The translations under genes and the position numbers were made by a program. This document shows positions 25,824 through 33,569 of a stretch of 64,000 nt of DNA, in pieces. Below the pieces are notes generated by a model. That model was not told the DNA's origin. It ran no database searches and saw only the letters and a list, made by a program, of their open reading frames with translations. The DNA is from Actinoplanes missouriensis 431 (GTDB taxonomy: Bacteria; Actinomycetota; Actinomycetes; Mycobacteriales; Micromonosporaceae): NCBI RefSeq assembly GCF_000284295.1, contig NC_017093.1, positions 5,580,001 to 5,644,000 on the forward strand. Reading direction: 5' to 3'. Every line of letters begins with the position of its first letter. Within the stretch, counting starts at the first letter, position 1.

Positions 25824-26945
25824 GTGCGCAAGCTTTCCCGCCCGGCAGCGGTGACCCTCGCTGCCGCGACCATCATTTCGCTCGGCACCGCCTGCTCCCC
25901 GCCGGAGAAGAAGGCCGAGGCCTCCGGCAGCAAGGCGGCGACCGCCACCAGCGCGGCCGACCTCGGCGGGCTGGACGCTCTGGTCGCCGAGGCGAAGAAG
26001 GAGGGCGCGCTCAACGTGATCGCCCTCCCGCCGGACTGGGCGAACTACGGCGAGATCATCAAGGCGTTCGGCGACAAGTACGGCATCAAGGTCAACTCGG
26101 CTCAGCCGGACGGGTCGAGCCAGGACGAGATCAACGCGGCGACCCAGCTCAAGGGCCAGGACTCCGCCCCGGACGTGTTCGACCTCGGCATGTCGGTCGC
26201 CACCGCCAACACCGCGATGTTCGCGCCGTACAAGGTGTCGACCTTCGACGAGATCCCGGCGGACCTCAAGGAGGCGAACGGCGCCTACGTCAACGACTAC
26301 GGCGGCTACATGTCGATCGGGTACGACAGCGCCAAGGTCCCGGCCCCGACCAGCGTGGCCGACCTGCTCAAGGCCGAGTACAAGGGCAAGGTCGCGCTGA
26401 ACGGCGACCCGACCCAGGCCGGCTCCGCGTTCGGCGGCGTGCAGATGGCGTCGATCGCGAACGGCGGCACCGCCGAGGACATCACCAAGGGCGTCGACTT
26501 CTTCGGCCAGCTGAAGAAGGCCGGCAACTTCCTGCCGGTCGACCCGTCCCCGACCACCATCGAGTCCGGCCAGACCCCGGTCGTCTTCGACTGGGACTAC
26601 CTGAACGCCGCGCAGGCGAAGAAGACCCCGACCTGGAAGGTCTTCGTCCCGTCGAACGCCGTGCTGGGGTCGTACTACACCCAGGCGATCAACTCCGACG
26701 CTCCGCACCCGGCCGCCGCGCGCCTGTGGCAGGAGTTCCTCTACTCCGACGAGGGCCAGAACCTGTGGCTCTCCGGCGGCGCCCGCCCGGTCCGCGCGGA
26801 CGCCATGACCAAGGCCGGCACGATCGACGCCGCCACGGCCGCCGCGCTGCCCAAGGTCGAGGGCACCCCGGTGATCCCGACCGAGGCGCAGAGCACCAAG
26901 GCCAAGGAGTACCTGACCGCGAACTGGGCCAAGGCCATTGGCTGA
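25824..26945 (+). CDS. ABC importer substrate-binding lipoprotein
   Basis: 373 residues, GTG start after GAGGAG. The signal ends in a lipobox LGTAC, giving a lipoprotein. The body is a type-2 solute-binding fold: EGALNVIALPPDWANYGEII, APDVFDLGMSVATANTAMFAPYK, GYMSIGYDSAKVPAPTSVADLL and ARLWQEFLYSDEGQNLWLSGGARPV. These resemble binding proteins for polyamines, ferric iron or phosphonates; I cannot choose. First gene of a four-gene operon with two permeases and an ATPase. Confidence 0.9.
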   Translation: MRKLSRPAAVTLAAATIISLGTACSPPEKKAEASGSKAATATSAADLGGLDALVAEAKKEGALNVIALPPDWANYGEIIKAFGDKYGIKVNSAQPDGSSQDEINAATQLKGQDSAPDVFDLGMSVATANTAMFAPYKVSTFDEIPADLKEANGAYVNDYGGYMSIGYDSAKVPAPTSVADLLKAEYKGKVALNGDPTQAGSAFGGVQMASIANGGTAEDITKGVDFFGQLKKAGNFLPVDPSPTTIESGQTPVVFDWDYLNAAQAKKTPTWKVFVPSNAVLGSYYTQAINSDAPHPAAARLWQEFLYSDEGQNLWLSGGARPVRADAMTKAGTIDAATAAALPKVEGTPVIPTEAQSTKAKEYLTANWAKAIG

Positions 26946-27831
26946 GGTCGTCTCGGCAGTCCCGCAGCGCGTGGCCTCCCGGCCGCGCCTGCGGGGCGCC
27001 GCACTGTTCGGGACGGCGCCGTTCTTCGCCTACGTGGCGATCTTCCTGATCATCCCGACGCTGGTCGTGGTGATCGGGGCGTTCGCCGGAGACGAGGGCG
27101 GGTTCACCCTGTCCAACGTGCGCGCGCTCGGCGACGCGTACATCGTGGAGGCCTTCGGCCGCAGCATCGCGCTCTCCGCGATGAGCGCGCTGATCGGCGC
27201 GGTGCTCGGCGCCGTGCTCGCCTACGCCCTGGTCACCGCCCGCAAGGACGGCCTGCTGCGGCGGGTGGTCACGGCGGCGGCCGGCGTGCTGGCCCAGTTC
27301 GGCGGCGTCACCCTGGCGTTCGCCTTCCTGGCGACCATCGGCCTCTCCGGCTTTCTCACCCTCTGGTTGTCCGACCACGGCATCGACCTGTACGGGAACG
27401 GCGTCTGGCTCTTCGAGCTGCCCGGCCTCACGCTCGTCTACACCTACTTCCAGATCCCCCTCATGGTGATCGTCTTCCTGCCCGCCCTGGACGGCATCCG
27501 GCCGCAGTGGCGGGAGGCCGCCGAGAGCCTGGGCGGCACCACCTGGCAGTACTGGACCCGGGTGGCCGGGCCGCTGCTCGCGCCGGCGTTCCTCGGTTCG
27601 GCGCTGCTGCTCTTCGCCAACGCCTTCTCCGCGTACGCGACCGCGGCCGCCCTGGTCAGCCAGGGCAGCCCGATCGTGCCGCTGCAGATCCGCGGCGCCC
27701 TGACCAGCGAGGTGGTGCTGGGTCAGGCGAACCTCGGCAAGGCGATGGCGCTCGGCATGGTGATCGTGGTGGCGGTCGTGATGGCCCTGTACGCCCTGCT
27801 CCAGAAGAGGACGGCCACGTGGCTGGGTTAG
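26938..27831 (+). CDS. ABC importer permease, first subunit
   Basis: 297 residues. About six helices with the binding-protein-dependent permease domain; the EAA loop is EAAESLGGTTWQYWTRVAGPLLAPAFLG near 197-224. It starts at a TTG overlapping the upstream stop by 8 bp, with AAGG just upstream; a GTG at 26971 is the alternative. It pairs with the next permease as a heterodimer of the PotB/PotC type. Confidence 0.9.
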   Translation: MAEVVSAVPQRVASRPRLRGAALFGTAPFFAYVAIFLIIPTLVVVIGAFAGDEGGFTLSNVRALGDAYIVEAFGRSIALSAMSALIGAVLGAVLAYALVTARKDGLLRRVVTAAAGVLAQFGGVTLAFAFLATIGLSGFLTLWLSDHGIDLYGNGVWLFELPGLTLVYTYFQIPLMVIVFLPALDGIRPQWREAAESLGGTTWQYWTRVAGPLLAPAFLGSALLLFANAFSAYATAAALVSQGSPIVPLQIRGALTSEVVLGQANLGKAMALGMVIVVAVVMALYALLQKRTATWLG

Positions 27832-28616
27832 CCGTCAGGAAAGCGCGTAAACAGCGGGCGTTCCGCTGGACCGTGCTGGTCGTGCTCGGCGCGTTCTTCG
27901 CGTTCCCGCTCGCCGCCATGGTCGAGTTCAGCACCCGGGACGCGCAGACGTGGCCGCTGCTGGTGAACTGGCCGGAGCTGAGCGAGACCTACCCCGACCT
28001 GGCGGAAGGCATCCTCTCCTCGCTCGGTCAGGCCGCGCTCACCGCGCTGCTGATGCTGGCGCTGCTCGTGCCGACCGCCATCTGGGTACGGCTGCGGCTG
28101 CCGAGGCTGCGACCCGTCGTGGAGTTCCTCTGTCTGCTGCCGCTCACCATCCCGGCGATCGTGCTGGTGGTCGGACTGGCGCCGGTCTACGCGTGGGTCA
28201 ACTACTTCCTCGGCGGATCCTCGCTGACCCTCGTCTTCGCGTACACCATCCTGGTTCTGCCCTACGCCTATCGCGCGATCGACGCGGGGCTCTCGGCGAT
28301 CGACGTGAAGACCCTGGCCGAGGCGTCCCGGAGTCTCGGCTCGGGCTGGATGACGGTGATCTGGCGGGTGGTGCTGCCGAACATCCGCTCGGCGGTGCTC
28401 TCCGCGGCGTTCCTCACCGTGGCGCTGGTGCTCGGCGAGTTCACCATCGCGTCCCTGCTGCACCGCACCAACCTGCAGGTCGCCATCGACTACCTCGGCA
28501 AGAGCAGCGCCACCATGTCGGTCGCGGTCTCGCTCGCCGCGCTGCTGCTGGCGTTCGTGCTGCTGATGGTCCTGTCCCTGTTCGGCGACCGCCGTACCTC
28601 CAAGGAGACCCGATGA
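27819..28616 (+). CDS. ABC importer permease, second subunit
   Basis: 265 residues from a GTG preceded by AAGAGG and overlapping the previous gene by 13 bp. Six helices; the EAA loop is EASRSLGSGWMTVIWRVVLPNIRSA. HRTNLQVAIDYLGKSSATMS near the end is a conserved PotC-type segment. A much longer upstream open frame is a shadow of the preceding permease gene. Confidence 0.9.
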   Translation: MAGLAVRKARKQRAFRWTVLVVLGAFFAFPLAAMVEFSTRDAQTWPLLVNWPELSETYPDLAEGILSSLGQAALTALLMLALLVPTAIWVRLRLPRLRPVVEFLCLLPLTIPAIVLVVGLAPVYAWVNYFLGGSSLTLVFAYTILVLPYAYRAIDAGLSAIDVKTLAEASRSLGSGWMTVIWRVVLPNIRSAVLSAAFLTVALVLGEFTIASLLHRTNLQVAIDYLGKSSATMSVAVSLAALLLAFVLLMVLSLFGDRRTSKETR

Positions 28617-29638
28617 CCGGTGTCGCTGTACACCTCGACGGGCTGCGCCGGACCTTCGGCGCCACACACGCCCTCGACAACCTGGACCTGCGGATCGAGC
28701 CGGGCGAGCTGATCGCGCTGCTCGGGCCGTCCGGCTGCGGCAAGACCACGGCGCTGCGGATCCTCGCCGGCCTGGACGACGCGGACGCCGGACGGGTCCT
28801 GGTCGGTGGCAAGGACGTCACCGCGCTCGGCGCCAACAAGCGCGGGATGGGGATGGTGTTCCAGGCGTACAGTCTCTTCCCGCACCTGGACGCCCAGCGC
28901 AACGTGGAGTTCGGCCTCCGGCTGCGCGGCGCTCGCGACGCTTCCAAGAGGGCGTCCGAGATGCTGGAGCTGGTCGGGCTCGGCGCGTTCGCGAAGCGGT
29001 TCCCGCACCAGCTCTCCGGCGGGCAGCAGCAGCGCGTCGCGCTCGCCCGCGCGCTCGCCATCGAGCCCACCGTGCTCCTGCTGGACGAGCCGCTGTCGGC
29101 TCTGGACGCCAAGGTACGGGTGCAGCTGCGCGACGAGATCCGCCGGATCCAGACCGAGGTCGGCACCACGACGCTGTTCGTGACGCACGACCAGGAGGAG
29201 GCGCTCGCGGTCGCCGACCGGGTGGGCGTGATGCGGGCCGGGAAGCTGGAGCAGCTGGCCCCGCCGGCCGAGATCTACCGGCGTCCGGCGACCGCGTTCG
29301 TGGCGGACTTCGTGGGGCTGAGCAACCGGCTGTCCGGGACCGTCTCCGGGGACGTGGTCGAGGTGCTCGGCGCCCGGCTGCCGCTGGTCGCGCCGCACAC
29401 CGGCGGGGCGGCGGTGACCGCGCTGGTCCGCCCGGAGACGATCACGGTGACGCCTGATGCCTCCGGCGGTGCCACCGTGGTGGGCGCGAGCTTCCTCGGC
29501 CCGACCAGCCGGGTCACGGTGGCGTCGGGTGATCAGCTCGTGATCGCCCAGGTGCCGAGTGGGGAGTTGGCGTCGCTGACGCCGGGGACCGCGGTGCGGC
29601 TGGACTTCCAGCCGGTGGCGGTGGCGCTGGCCTCCTGA
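28613..29638 (+). CDS. ABC importer ATP-binding subunit (PotA/FbpC type)
   Basis: 341 residues; the ATG overlaps the permease stop (ATGA). Walker A GPSGCGKTT (Lys about 44), Q-loop VFQAYSLFPHL, signature LSGGQQQRVALARAL, Walker B VLLLDEPLSALDAK and the H-loop FVTHDQEEA are all present. A C-terminal TOBE-type regulatory domain starts near 240 (VADFVGLSNRLSG). It powers the importer encoded upstream. A strong terminator follows the gene. Confidence 0.94.
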   Translation: MTGVAVHLDGLRRTFGATHALDNLDLRIEPGELIALLGPSGCGKTTALRILAGLDDADAGRVLVGGKDVTALGANKRGMGMVFQAYSLFPHLDAQRNVEFGLRLRGARDASKRASEMLELVGLGAFAKRFPHQLSGGQQQRVALARALAIEPTVLLLDEPLSALDAKVRVQLRDEIRRIQTEVGTTTLFVTHDQEEALAVADRVGVMRAGKLEQLAPPAEIYRRPATAFVADFVGLSNRLSGTVSGDVVEVLGARLPLVAPHTGGAAVTALVRPETITVTPDASGGATVVGASFLGPTSRVTVASGDQLVIAQVPSGELASLTPGTAVRLDFQPVAVALAS

Positions 29639-29679
29639 TCCCCCAGCTGAGCGAGCCGTCCACACCGGCCACCGCCTCG

Positions 29680-29712
29680 TGATGCCCGGCCGCACACCGC
29701 GGCCGGGCATCA
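29680..29712 (+). terminator. Terminator of the ABC importer operon
   Basis: A 14-bp perfect stem (TGATGCCCGGCCGC with its complement), 5-base loop ACACC, followed after four bases by TTTT. It lies about 40 bp past the ATPase stop and before the cellulase promoter. Confidence 0.9.
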
Positions 29713-29756
29713 CCGGTTTTACACGCCTCGATGCTCGGGTTAGAGTCGGAGCTCCC

Positions 29757-29770
29757 TGGGAGCGCTCCCA
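29757..29770 (+). promoter_or_regulatory. CebR-type operator
   Basis: TGGGAGCGCTCCCA, a perfect 14-bp palindrome identical to the CebR box known from streptomycete cellobiose/cello-oligosaccharide regulons, 35 bp upstream of the cellulase GTG. Binding of a LacI-family CebR homologue, relieved by cello-oligosaccharide, is expected. The regulator gene is not in this window. Confidence 0.92.
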
Positions 29771-29805
29771 GCGGTTTATCCCCACCCCATCCCCGAGGTG
29801 TTGCC

Positions 29806-31209
29806 GTGACCCGACTTGTCATGAAACGCAGACCGAAAGTCCTCCTGGCCGCGGCGCTCGCCGTGGCCGCCGCGACGGCCACCGCGTTCTTCGCGCTGCC
29901 GGCCGGCGCGGAGACCGCGACGTTCACCGTCACGAACTCCTGGAACAACGGTTACCAAGGTCAGGTGACGGTCGGCAACGACACGTCGTCGGCGATCAGC
30001 ACCTGGAAGGTCGAGCTGACGTTACCGGCCGGAACCACCGTGGGCCAGGCCTGGAACGCTACGATCAGCTCGGCCGGGAACACCGTGACCTTCACGCCGG
30101 CCGGCTGGAACGCGACGATCGCGGCCGGGGCCTCGACCAGTTTCGGCTTCATCGCCAACGGGTCCGGGCGCCCCACGAGCTGCCTCGTCAACGGGAAGGC
30201 GTGCACCGGTGTGACAACACCCTCGTCACCCGCCGCCTCATCACCCGGCGCGAGCGCCTCCCCCAGCGCCTCGCCCAGCACGCCCACCTCGGGCACCCCG
30301 GTCGGGGTCAACGGGCAGCTGCGCGTCTGCGGCACCAAGCTGTGCAACGAGAGCGGCAGCGCGGTCCAGCTCAAGGGCATGAGCACGCACGGCCTGCAGT
30401 GGTTCCCCAGCTGCTACACCGACGCCTCGCTCGACGTCCTCGCGAACGATTGGAACGCCGACCTCTTCCGGATCTCCATGTACGTCCAGGAGGGCGGTTA
30501 CGAGACCAACCCGAGCGGGTTCACGGCGCAGGTCAACAACCTGGTCGAGAAGGCCACGGCGCGCGGCCTCTACGCGCTCGTCGACTTCCACATCCTCACG
30601 CCGGGTGACCCGAACTTCAACCTGGAGCGGGCCAAGACGTTCTTCCGCGAGGTGTCCGCGCGGCACGCGTCCAAGAAGAACGTGATCTACGAGATCGCCA
30701 ACGAGCCGAACGGCGTGAGCTGGGCGCAGATCACGAGCTACGCCGAGCAGGTCATCCCGATCATCCGGGCGAACGACCCGGACGCGGTCGTGGTCGTCGG
30801 CAGCCGGGGCTGGTCGTCGCTGGGCGTCTCCGAGGGCGGGTCGTCGTCGGAGATCATCAGCAACCCGGTGAACGCGTCGAACGTGATGTACGCGTTCCAC
30901 TTCTACGCGGCGTCGCACCAGGCGAACTACCGCGCCGAGGTGGAGCGGGCCGCCGCGTCGATCCCGCTGTTCGTCACCGAGTTCGGCACGGTCAGCTACA
31001 CCGGGGACGGCGCGGTCGACGTGGCCAGCACCAACGCCTGGTTCGACCTGCTGGACCGGTTGAAGATCTCGTACGCGAACTGGACCTACTCGGACGCGAG
31101 CGAGGGCAGCGCCGCGTTCCGTCCGGGCACGTGCAACGCCGGCTCGTTCGCCGGGACCGGCTCGCTCACCGAGTCGGGCGCGCTGCTGCGGAACCGGATC
31201 CGCGCGTAG
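29806..31209 (+). CDS. Secreted CBM2-GH5 cellulase (endo-beta-1,4-glucanase)
   Basis: 467 residues from a GTG seven bases after GAGG; MKRR at 29821 is an alternative. The signal peptide ends ALPAGA. An N-terminal CBM2 (about 36-132: FTVTNSWNNGYQGQVTVGN, AGWNATIAAGASTSFGF) is followed by a Ser/Pro linker and a GH5 (subfamily 2-like) domain from about 165. The acid/base Glu is about residue 300 in IANEPNG and the nucleophile about 392 in VTEFG. It cleaves internal beta-1,4 bonds of cellulose outside the cell; the CebR box implies induction by cello-oligosaccharides. Confidence 0.95.
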   Translation: MTRLVMKRRPKVLLAAALAVAAATATAFFALPAGAETATFTVTNSWNNGYQGQVTVGNDTSSAISTWKVELTLPAGTTVGQAWNATISSAGNTVTFTPAGWNATIAAGASTSFGFIANGSGRPTSCLVNGKACTGVTTPSSPAASSPGASASPSASPSTPTSGTPVGVNGQLRVCGTKLCNESGSAVQLKGMSTHGLQWFPSCYTDASLDVLANDWNADLFRISMYVQEGGYETNPSGFTAQVNNLVEKATARGLYALVDFHILTPGDPNFNLERAKTFFREVSARHASKKNVIYEIANEPNGVSWAQITSYAEQVIPIIRANDPDAVVVVGSRGWSSLGVSEGGSSSEIISNPVNASNVMYAFHFYAASHQANYRAEVERAAASIPLFVTEFGTVSYTGDGAVDVASTNAWFDLLDRLKISYANWTYSDASEGSAAFRPGTCNAGSFAGTGSLTESGALLRNRIRA

Positions 31210-31213
31210 GACG

Positions 31214-31249
31214 CTCCGGGCGCCGGGGGTAAGGGCCCGGCGCCCGGAG
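31214..31249 (+). terminator. Terminator 1 after the cellulase gene
   Basis: A 14-bp perfect stem (CTCCGGGCGCCGGG with its complement) and 8-base loop, four bases after the cellulase stop. No U tract, as is usual in high-GC actinomycetes. Confidence 0.85.
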
Positions 31250-31251
31250 GT

Positions 31252-31289
31252 GTGGATTCCGGGTGCGCAACAGCGCGCCCGGAATCCAC
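31252..31289. terminator. Terminator 2, between the convergent cellulase and sulfotransferase genes
   Basis: A 12-bp perfect stem (GTGGATTCCGGG with its complement), 14-base loop that can pair further (TGCGC/GCGCG). It is placed two bases after the first hairpin and can act for both convergent genes. Confidence 0.8.
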
Positions 31290-31329
31290 AGGCACCTACC
31301 GGACCGGAGGGCGGGCCCGCTGCGCGGGG

Positions 31330-32337
31330 TCAGCGGGTGCGGGACTGCTCGGCCGCGGTCAGGCGGGCGGGCAGGGCCGGACCCCGCCGGCGGGTGCGCA
31401 GGCGTCCCCGGACGTCGTCGGCGCGCAGCCGGGCCGGGCCGAGCCGGTCGCGGACCGCCAGCCAGGTGCGGGTCGCGCGGGCCCGGGGCGTCGGGTTCGC
31501 CGTCGTGGCCAGCTGGTACCCGAAGTGCCGGAGCCGATCGCCGAAGACCGCCTCGCACCTGTCGATCTCGTCCACCGTGAGCCGGTGCTGCCAGCTCGCC
31601 ACCCGGGCCGTGGTCACCGCGGAGTGGGTGAGCGAGTGCCAGGTCTTGTACTCCGGCACCGCCACCGGGGCCACCTCGGACGGGCGGGCCATCGCCGGGT
31701 CGTAGTCCTCGCCGAGGAACGTGCAGATCGCCCGCAGGTGCGGCTCCGGATCGGCGACCAGGTCCTCGTAGCGGACCTGCTGGTAGACGTCGGACGGGTA
31801 CTCCCGGGAGGCGCGCACCGAGGCGTCCGCGGACCGCGCCCAGGTGTCGACGAGCTTGCCGAAGTCGGCCGGGCCCCAGGGCGTCTCCTTGAGCGACGCC
31901 ACGCAGTCCCGGCCGTCGCGCACGATGTTGATGATCTGGGCGTCCGGGAAGAGCCGCAGAATCACGGGAAGATTCCGCAGGTACGAGGGCCGCTTGTCGC
32001 CCCAGCGCGGTTTACCGAAGCGCTGCGCGTACATCTGGAAGATCGTCCCGAAGGCGGAGCCGAGGGTGGGCGGGGCCGCGACGACGGCCTCGACCACCGC
32101 CTCGCCGGACAGGCCCAGGTCGCCGAAGTGCGGGGACGCGACGATCCACTCGGCGAGGGCGCGCCGCTGCTCCGGGCTGCTGAGATCGCCGTACTCGTGG
32201 CGGCGCTCGTAACCGGGGAGCAGGAAGCGGTTCTCCGGCGGCAGCGCGATCCGCGGATGGGCGTGCAGCATCAGCTGAAGCATCGTGGTGCCGGAGCGGG
32301 GGCAGCCGACGACGAAGATCGGGCGATCACTGGACAT
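31330..32337 (-). CDS. Sulfotransferase family protein
   Basis: 335 residues. The PAPS 5'-loop GCPRSGTT is at about 11-18; the 3'-phosphate site is IVRDGRDCVAS at about 136-146; YEDLVADPEPHLRAICTFLGEDYD matches the dimer/substrate region of bacterial sulfotransferases. The enzyme moves sulfate from PAPS to an unknown acceptor, a glycolipid or secondary metabolite being usual. It is paralogous to the gene at the left edge. The last 40 residues are Arg-rich and probably unstructured. Confidence 0.92.
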   Translation of the reverse strand: MSSDRPIFVVGCPRSGTTMLQLMLHAHPRIALPPENRFLLPGYERRHEYGDLSSPEQRRALAEWIVASPHFGDLGLSGEAVVEAVVAAPPTLGSAFGTIFQMYAQRFGKPRWGDKRPSYLRNLPVILRLFPDAQIINIVRDGRDCVASLKETPWGPADFGKLVDTWARSADASVRASREYPSDVYQQVRYEDLVADPEPHLRAICTFLGEDYDPAMARPSEVAPVAVPEYKTWHSLTHSAVTTARVASWQHRLTVDEIDRCEAVFGDRLRHFGYQLATTANPTPRARATRTWLAVRDRLGPARLRADDVRGRLRTRRRGPALPARLTAAEQSRTR

Positions 32338-32400
32338 GGCGTAGACCGTAAAGTAGTTTTTGTCCGATTTGCAAAGAACGTACCATCTATATGGAGGCGC

Positions 32401-32436
32401 ATGGGTGTGATAAGCCGATCCCATGACCGGATCTGA
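32401..32436 (+). CDS. Possible 11-residue upstream ORF overlapping the MmcQ-like gene
   Basis: ATG three bases after GGAGG, encoding MGVISRSHDRI and ending inside the next gene's first codons. The downstream gene lacks its own ribosome binding site and has no earlier in-frame start, so the small ORF could feed ribosomes to it by termination-reinitiation. It is short enough to have arisen by chance. Confidence 0.35.
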   Translation: MGVISRSHDRI

Positions 32437-32770
32437 GCTGTTGAGCCACTGTCTCGCCAAGCCCGGCGCCTGGCAGGACGAGCCCTGGGAGGGCGACGTC
32501 GTGGTGAAGGTCGGAAGCAAGATCTTCGCTTTCCTCGGCGACGTCGCGCACGGGACGAGCGTCGGCCTCAAATGCGGCACGGGACGCGACGCCGCCGACG
32601 AGTGGCTGGCGCGGTACCCGCAGGACGCGTCCGCGACCGCCTACATCGGCCGGCACGGATGGAACTCGCTGCGCTTCGGCGGGGCCATCCCGGACGAGGA
32701 GATCCTGGAGGCCGTGGACGCGTCCTACGAGATGGTGGTGGCGGGGCTGCCCAAGCGGGAACGTCCCTAG
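32423..32770 (+). CDS. MmcQ/YjbR-family protein
   Basis: 115 residues, the full family length. CLAKPGAWQDEPWEGDVVVKVGSKIFAFLG, VGLKCG and YIGRHGWNSLRFGGAIPDEEILEAVDASYEMVVAGLPK are the conserved blocks of this CyaY-like fold. Sometimes annotated as DNA-binding; the true role is not established. Divergent from the sulfotransferase across an AT-rich 85-bp gap containing ATTTGCAAAG. Confidence 0.9.
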   Translation: MTGSELLSHCLAKPGAWQDEPWEGDVVVKVGSKIFAFLGDVAHGTSVGLKCGTGRDAADEWLARYPQDASATAYIGRHGWNSLRFGGAIPDEEILEAVDASYEMVVAGLPKRERP

Positions 32771-32867
32771 AGGTCGGATCCTTGGTTCTCGGGACCGCAG
32801 CCCGTGGAACCCGGGACGGCGGGCGGGACACCGTTGCGGCGACAGCGACGCGACGAAGGAGTTCCGC

Positions 32868-33557
32868 ATGACCCACACGACCGGCCGCGGCTGGGCGATC
32901 ACCGGCCTTCTCGCCGGCTGCGCCGGCTTCGGCGCCCTGGTGCTCGAGTCCGGCCTGGCGATGTTCAGCGAGGAGCGGGTGTACGCCGACGCGGCGCTCA
33001 TGTACGCCGAGACCTACGACCGCCGGCTGATCATCGCGGCGTTCCTGCCCCTGATGGTCCTCGCCGGGCTGGGCGCCGCGATCTTCGGCGCCGGGCTGCG
33101 GCGCTGGCTGGCCGCCCAGTCGCCGGCCGGGAGCCTGCTCCCCGAGCTGGCCGGCTGGGGCACGCTGCTCGTCGCGGCGCTCAGCCTGGTCGGCTCCGGC
33201 CCGGTCACCGAGGTGTATTTCCAGGTGATCCACGCGTACAACCCGGCCGACCCGGACATCGCGATGACCCTGCAGCGACTGATGGACACGCTCCCGTGGG
33301 TCTGGACCGGGCTGCTGCTGACCACCGGCGCGATCACCGTGGCGGCGCTGCGGCACGGCGCCGCGCCGCGCTGGCTGGGCTGGGTCAGCGCGGTGGTCAG
33401 CGTGCTGATGGTGGCGGTCAACGTGTTCCCGCAGCAGTACCTCAGCGGCTATCTCGGCGGGCTCTGGCTGATCGTGGCGGGCGCCGCGTTCGCGTTCCGC
33501 CGGGCCGCGAACCCGTCCACTGTCTCGCACCTGACTGGCCAGGGCGTCACCGGCTGA
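32868..33557 (+). CDS. Membrane protein, unknown function
   Basis: 229 residues; the ATG has an ideal AAGGAG seven bases upstream. Six hydrophobic helices; loops include SEERVYADAALMYAETYDRR after helix 1 and YFQVIHAYNPADPDIAMTLQRLMD in the middle. It resembles small multi-pass proteins of the DUF4386 kind in layout, but I cannot assign a family. It ends 12 bp before the histidine kinase, so it may belong to the same transcript and act with it. Confidence 0.7.
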   Translation: MTHTTGRGWAITGLLAGCAGFGALVLESGLAMFSEERVYADAALMYAETYDRRLIIAAFLPLMVLAGLGAAIFGAGLRRWLAAQSPAGSLLPELAGWGTLLVAALSLVGSGPVTEVYFQVIHAYNPADPDIAMTLQRLMDTLPWVWTGLLLTTGAITVAALRHGAAPRWLGWVSAVVSVLMVAVNVFPQQYLSGYLGGLWLIVAGAAFAFRRAANPSTVSHLTGQGVTG

Positions 33558-33569
33558 CATAGTGGCCGC

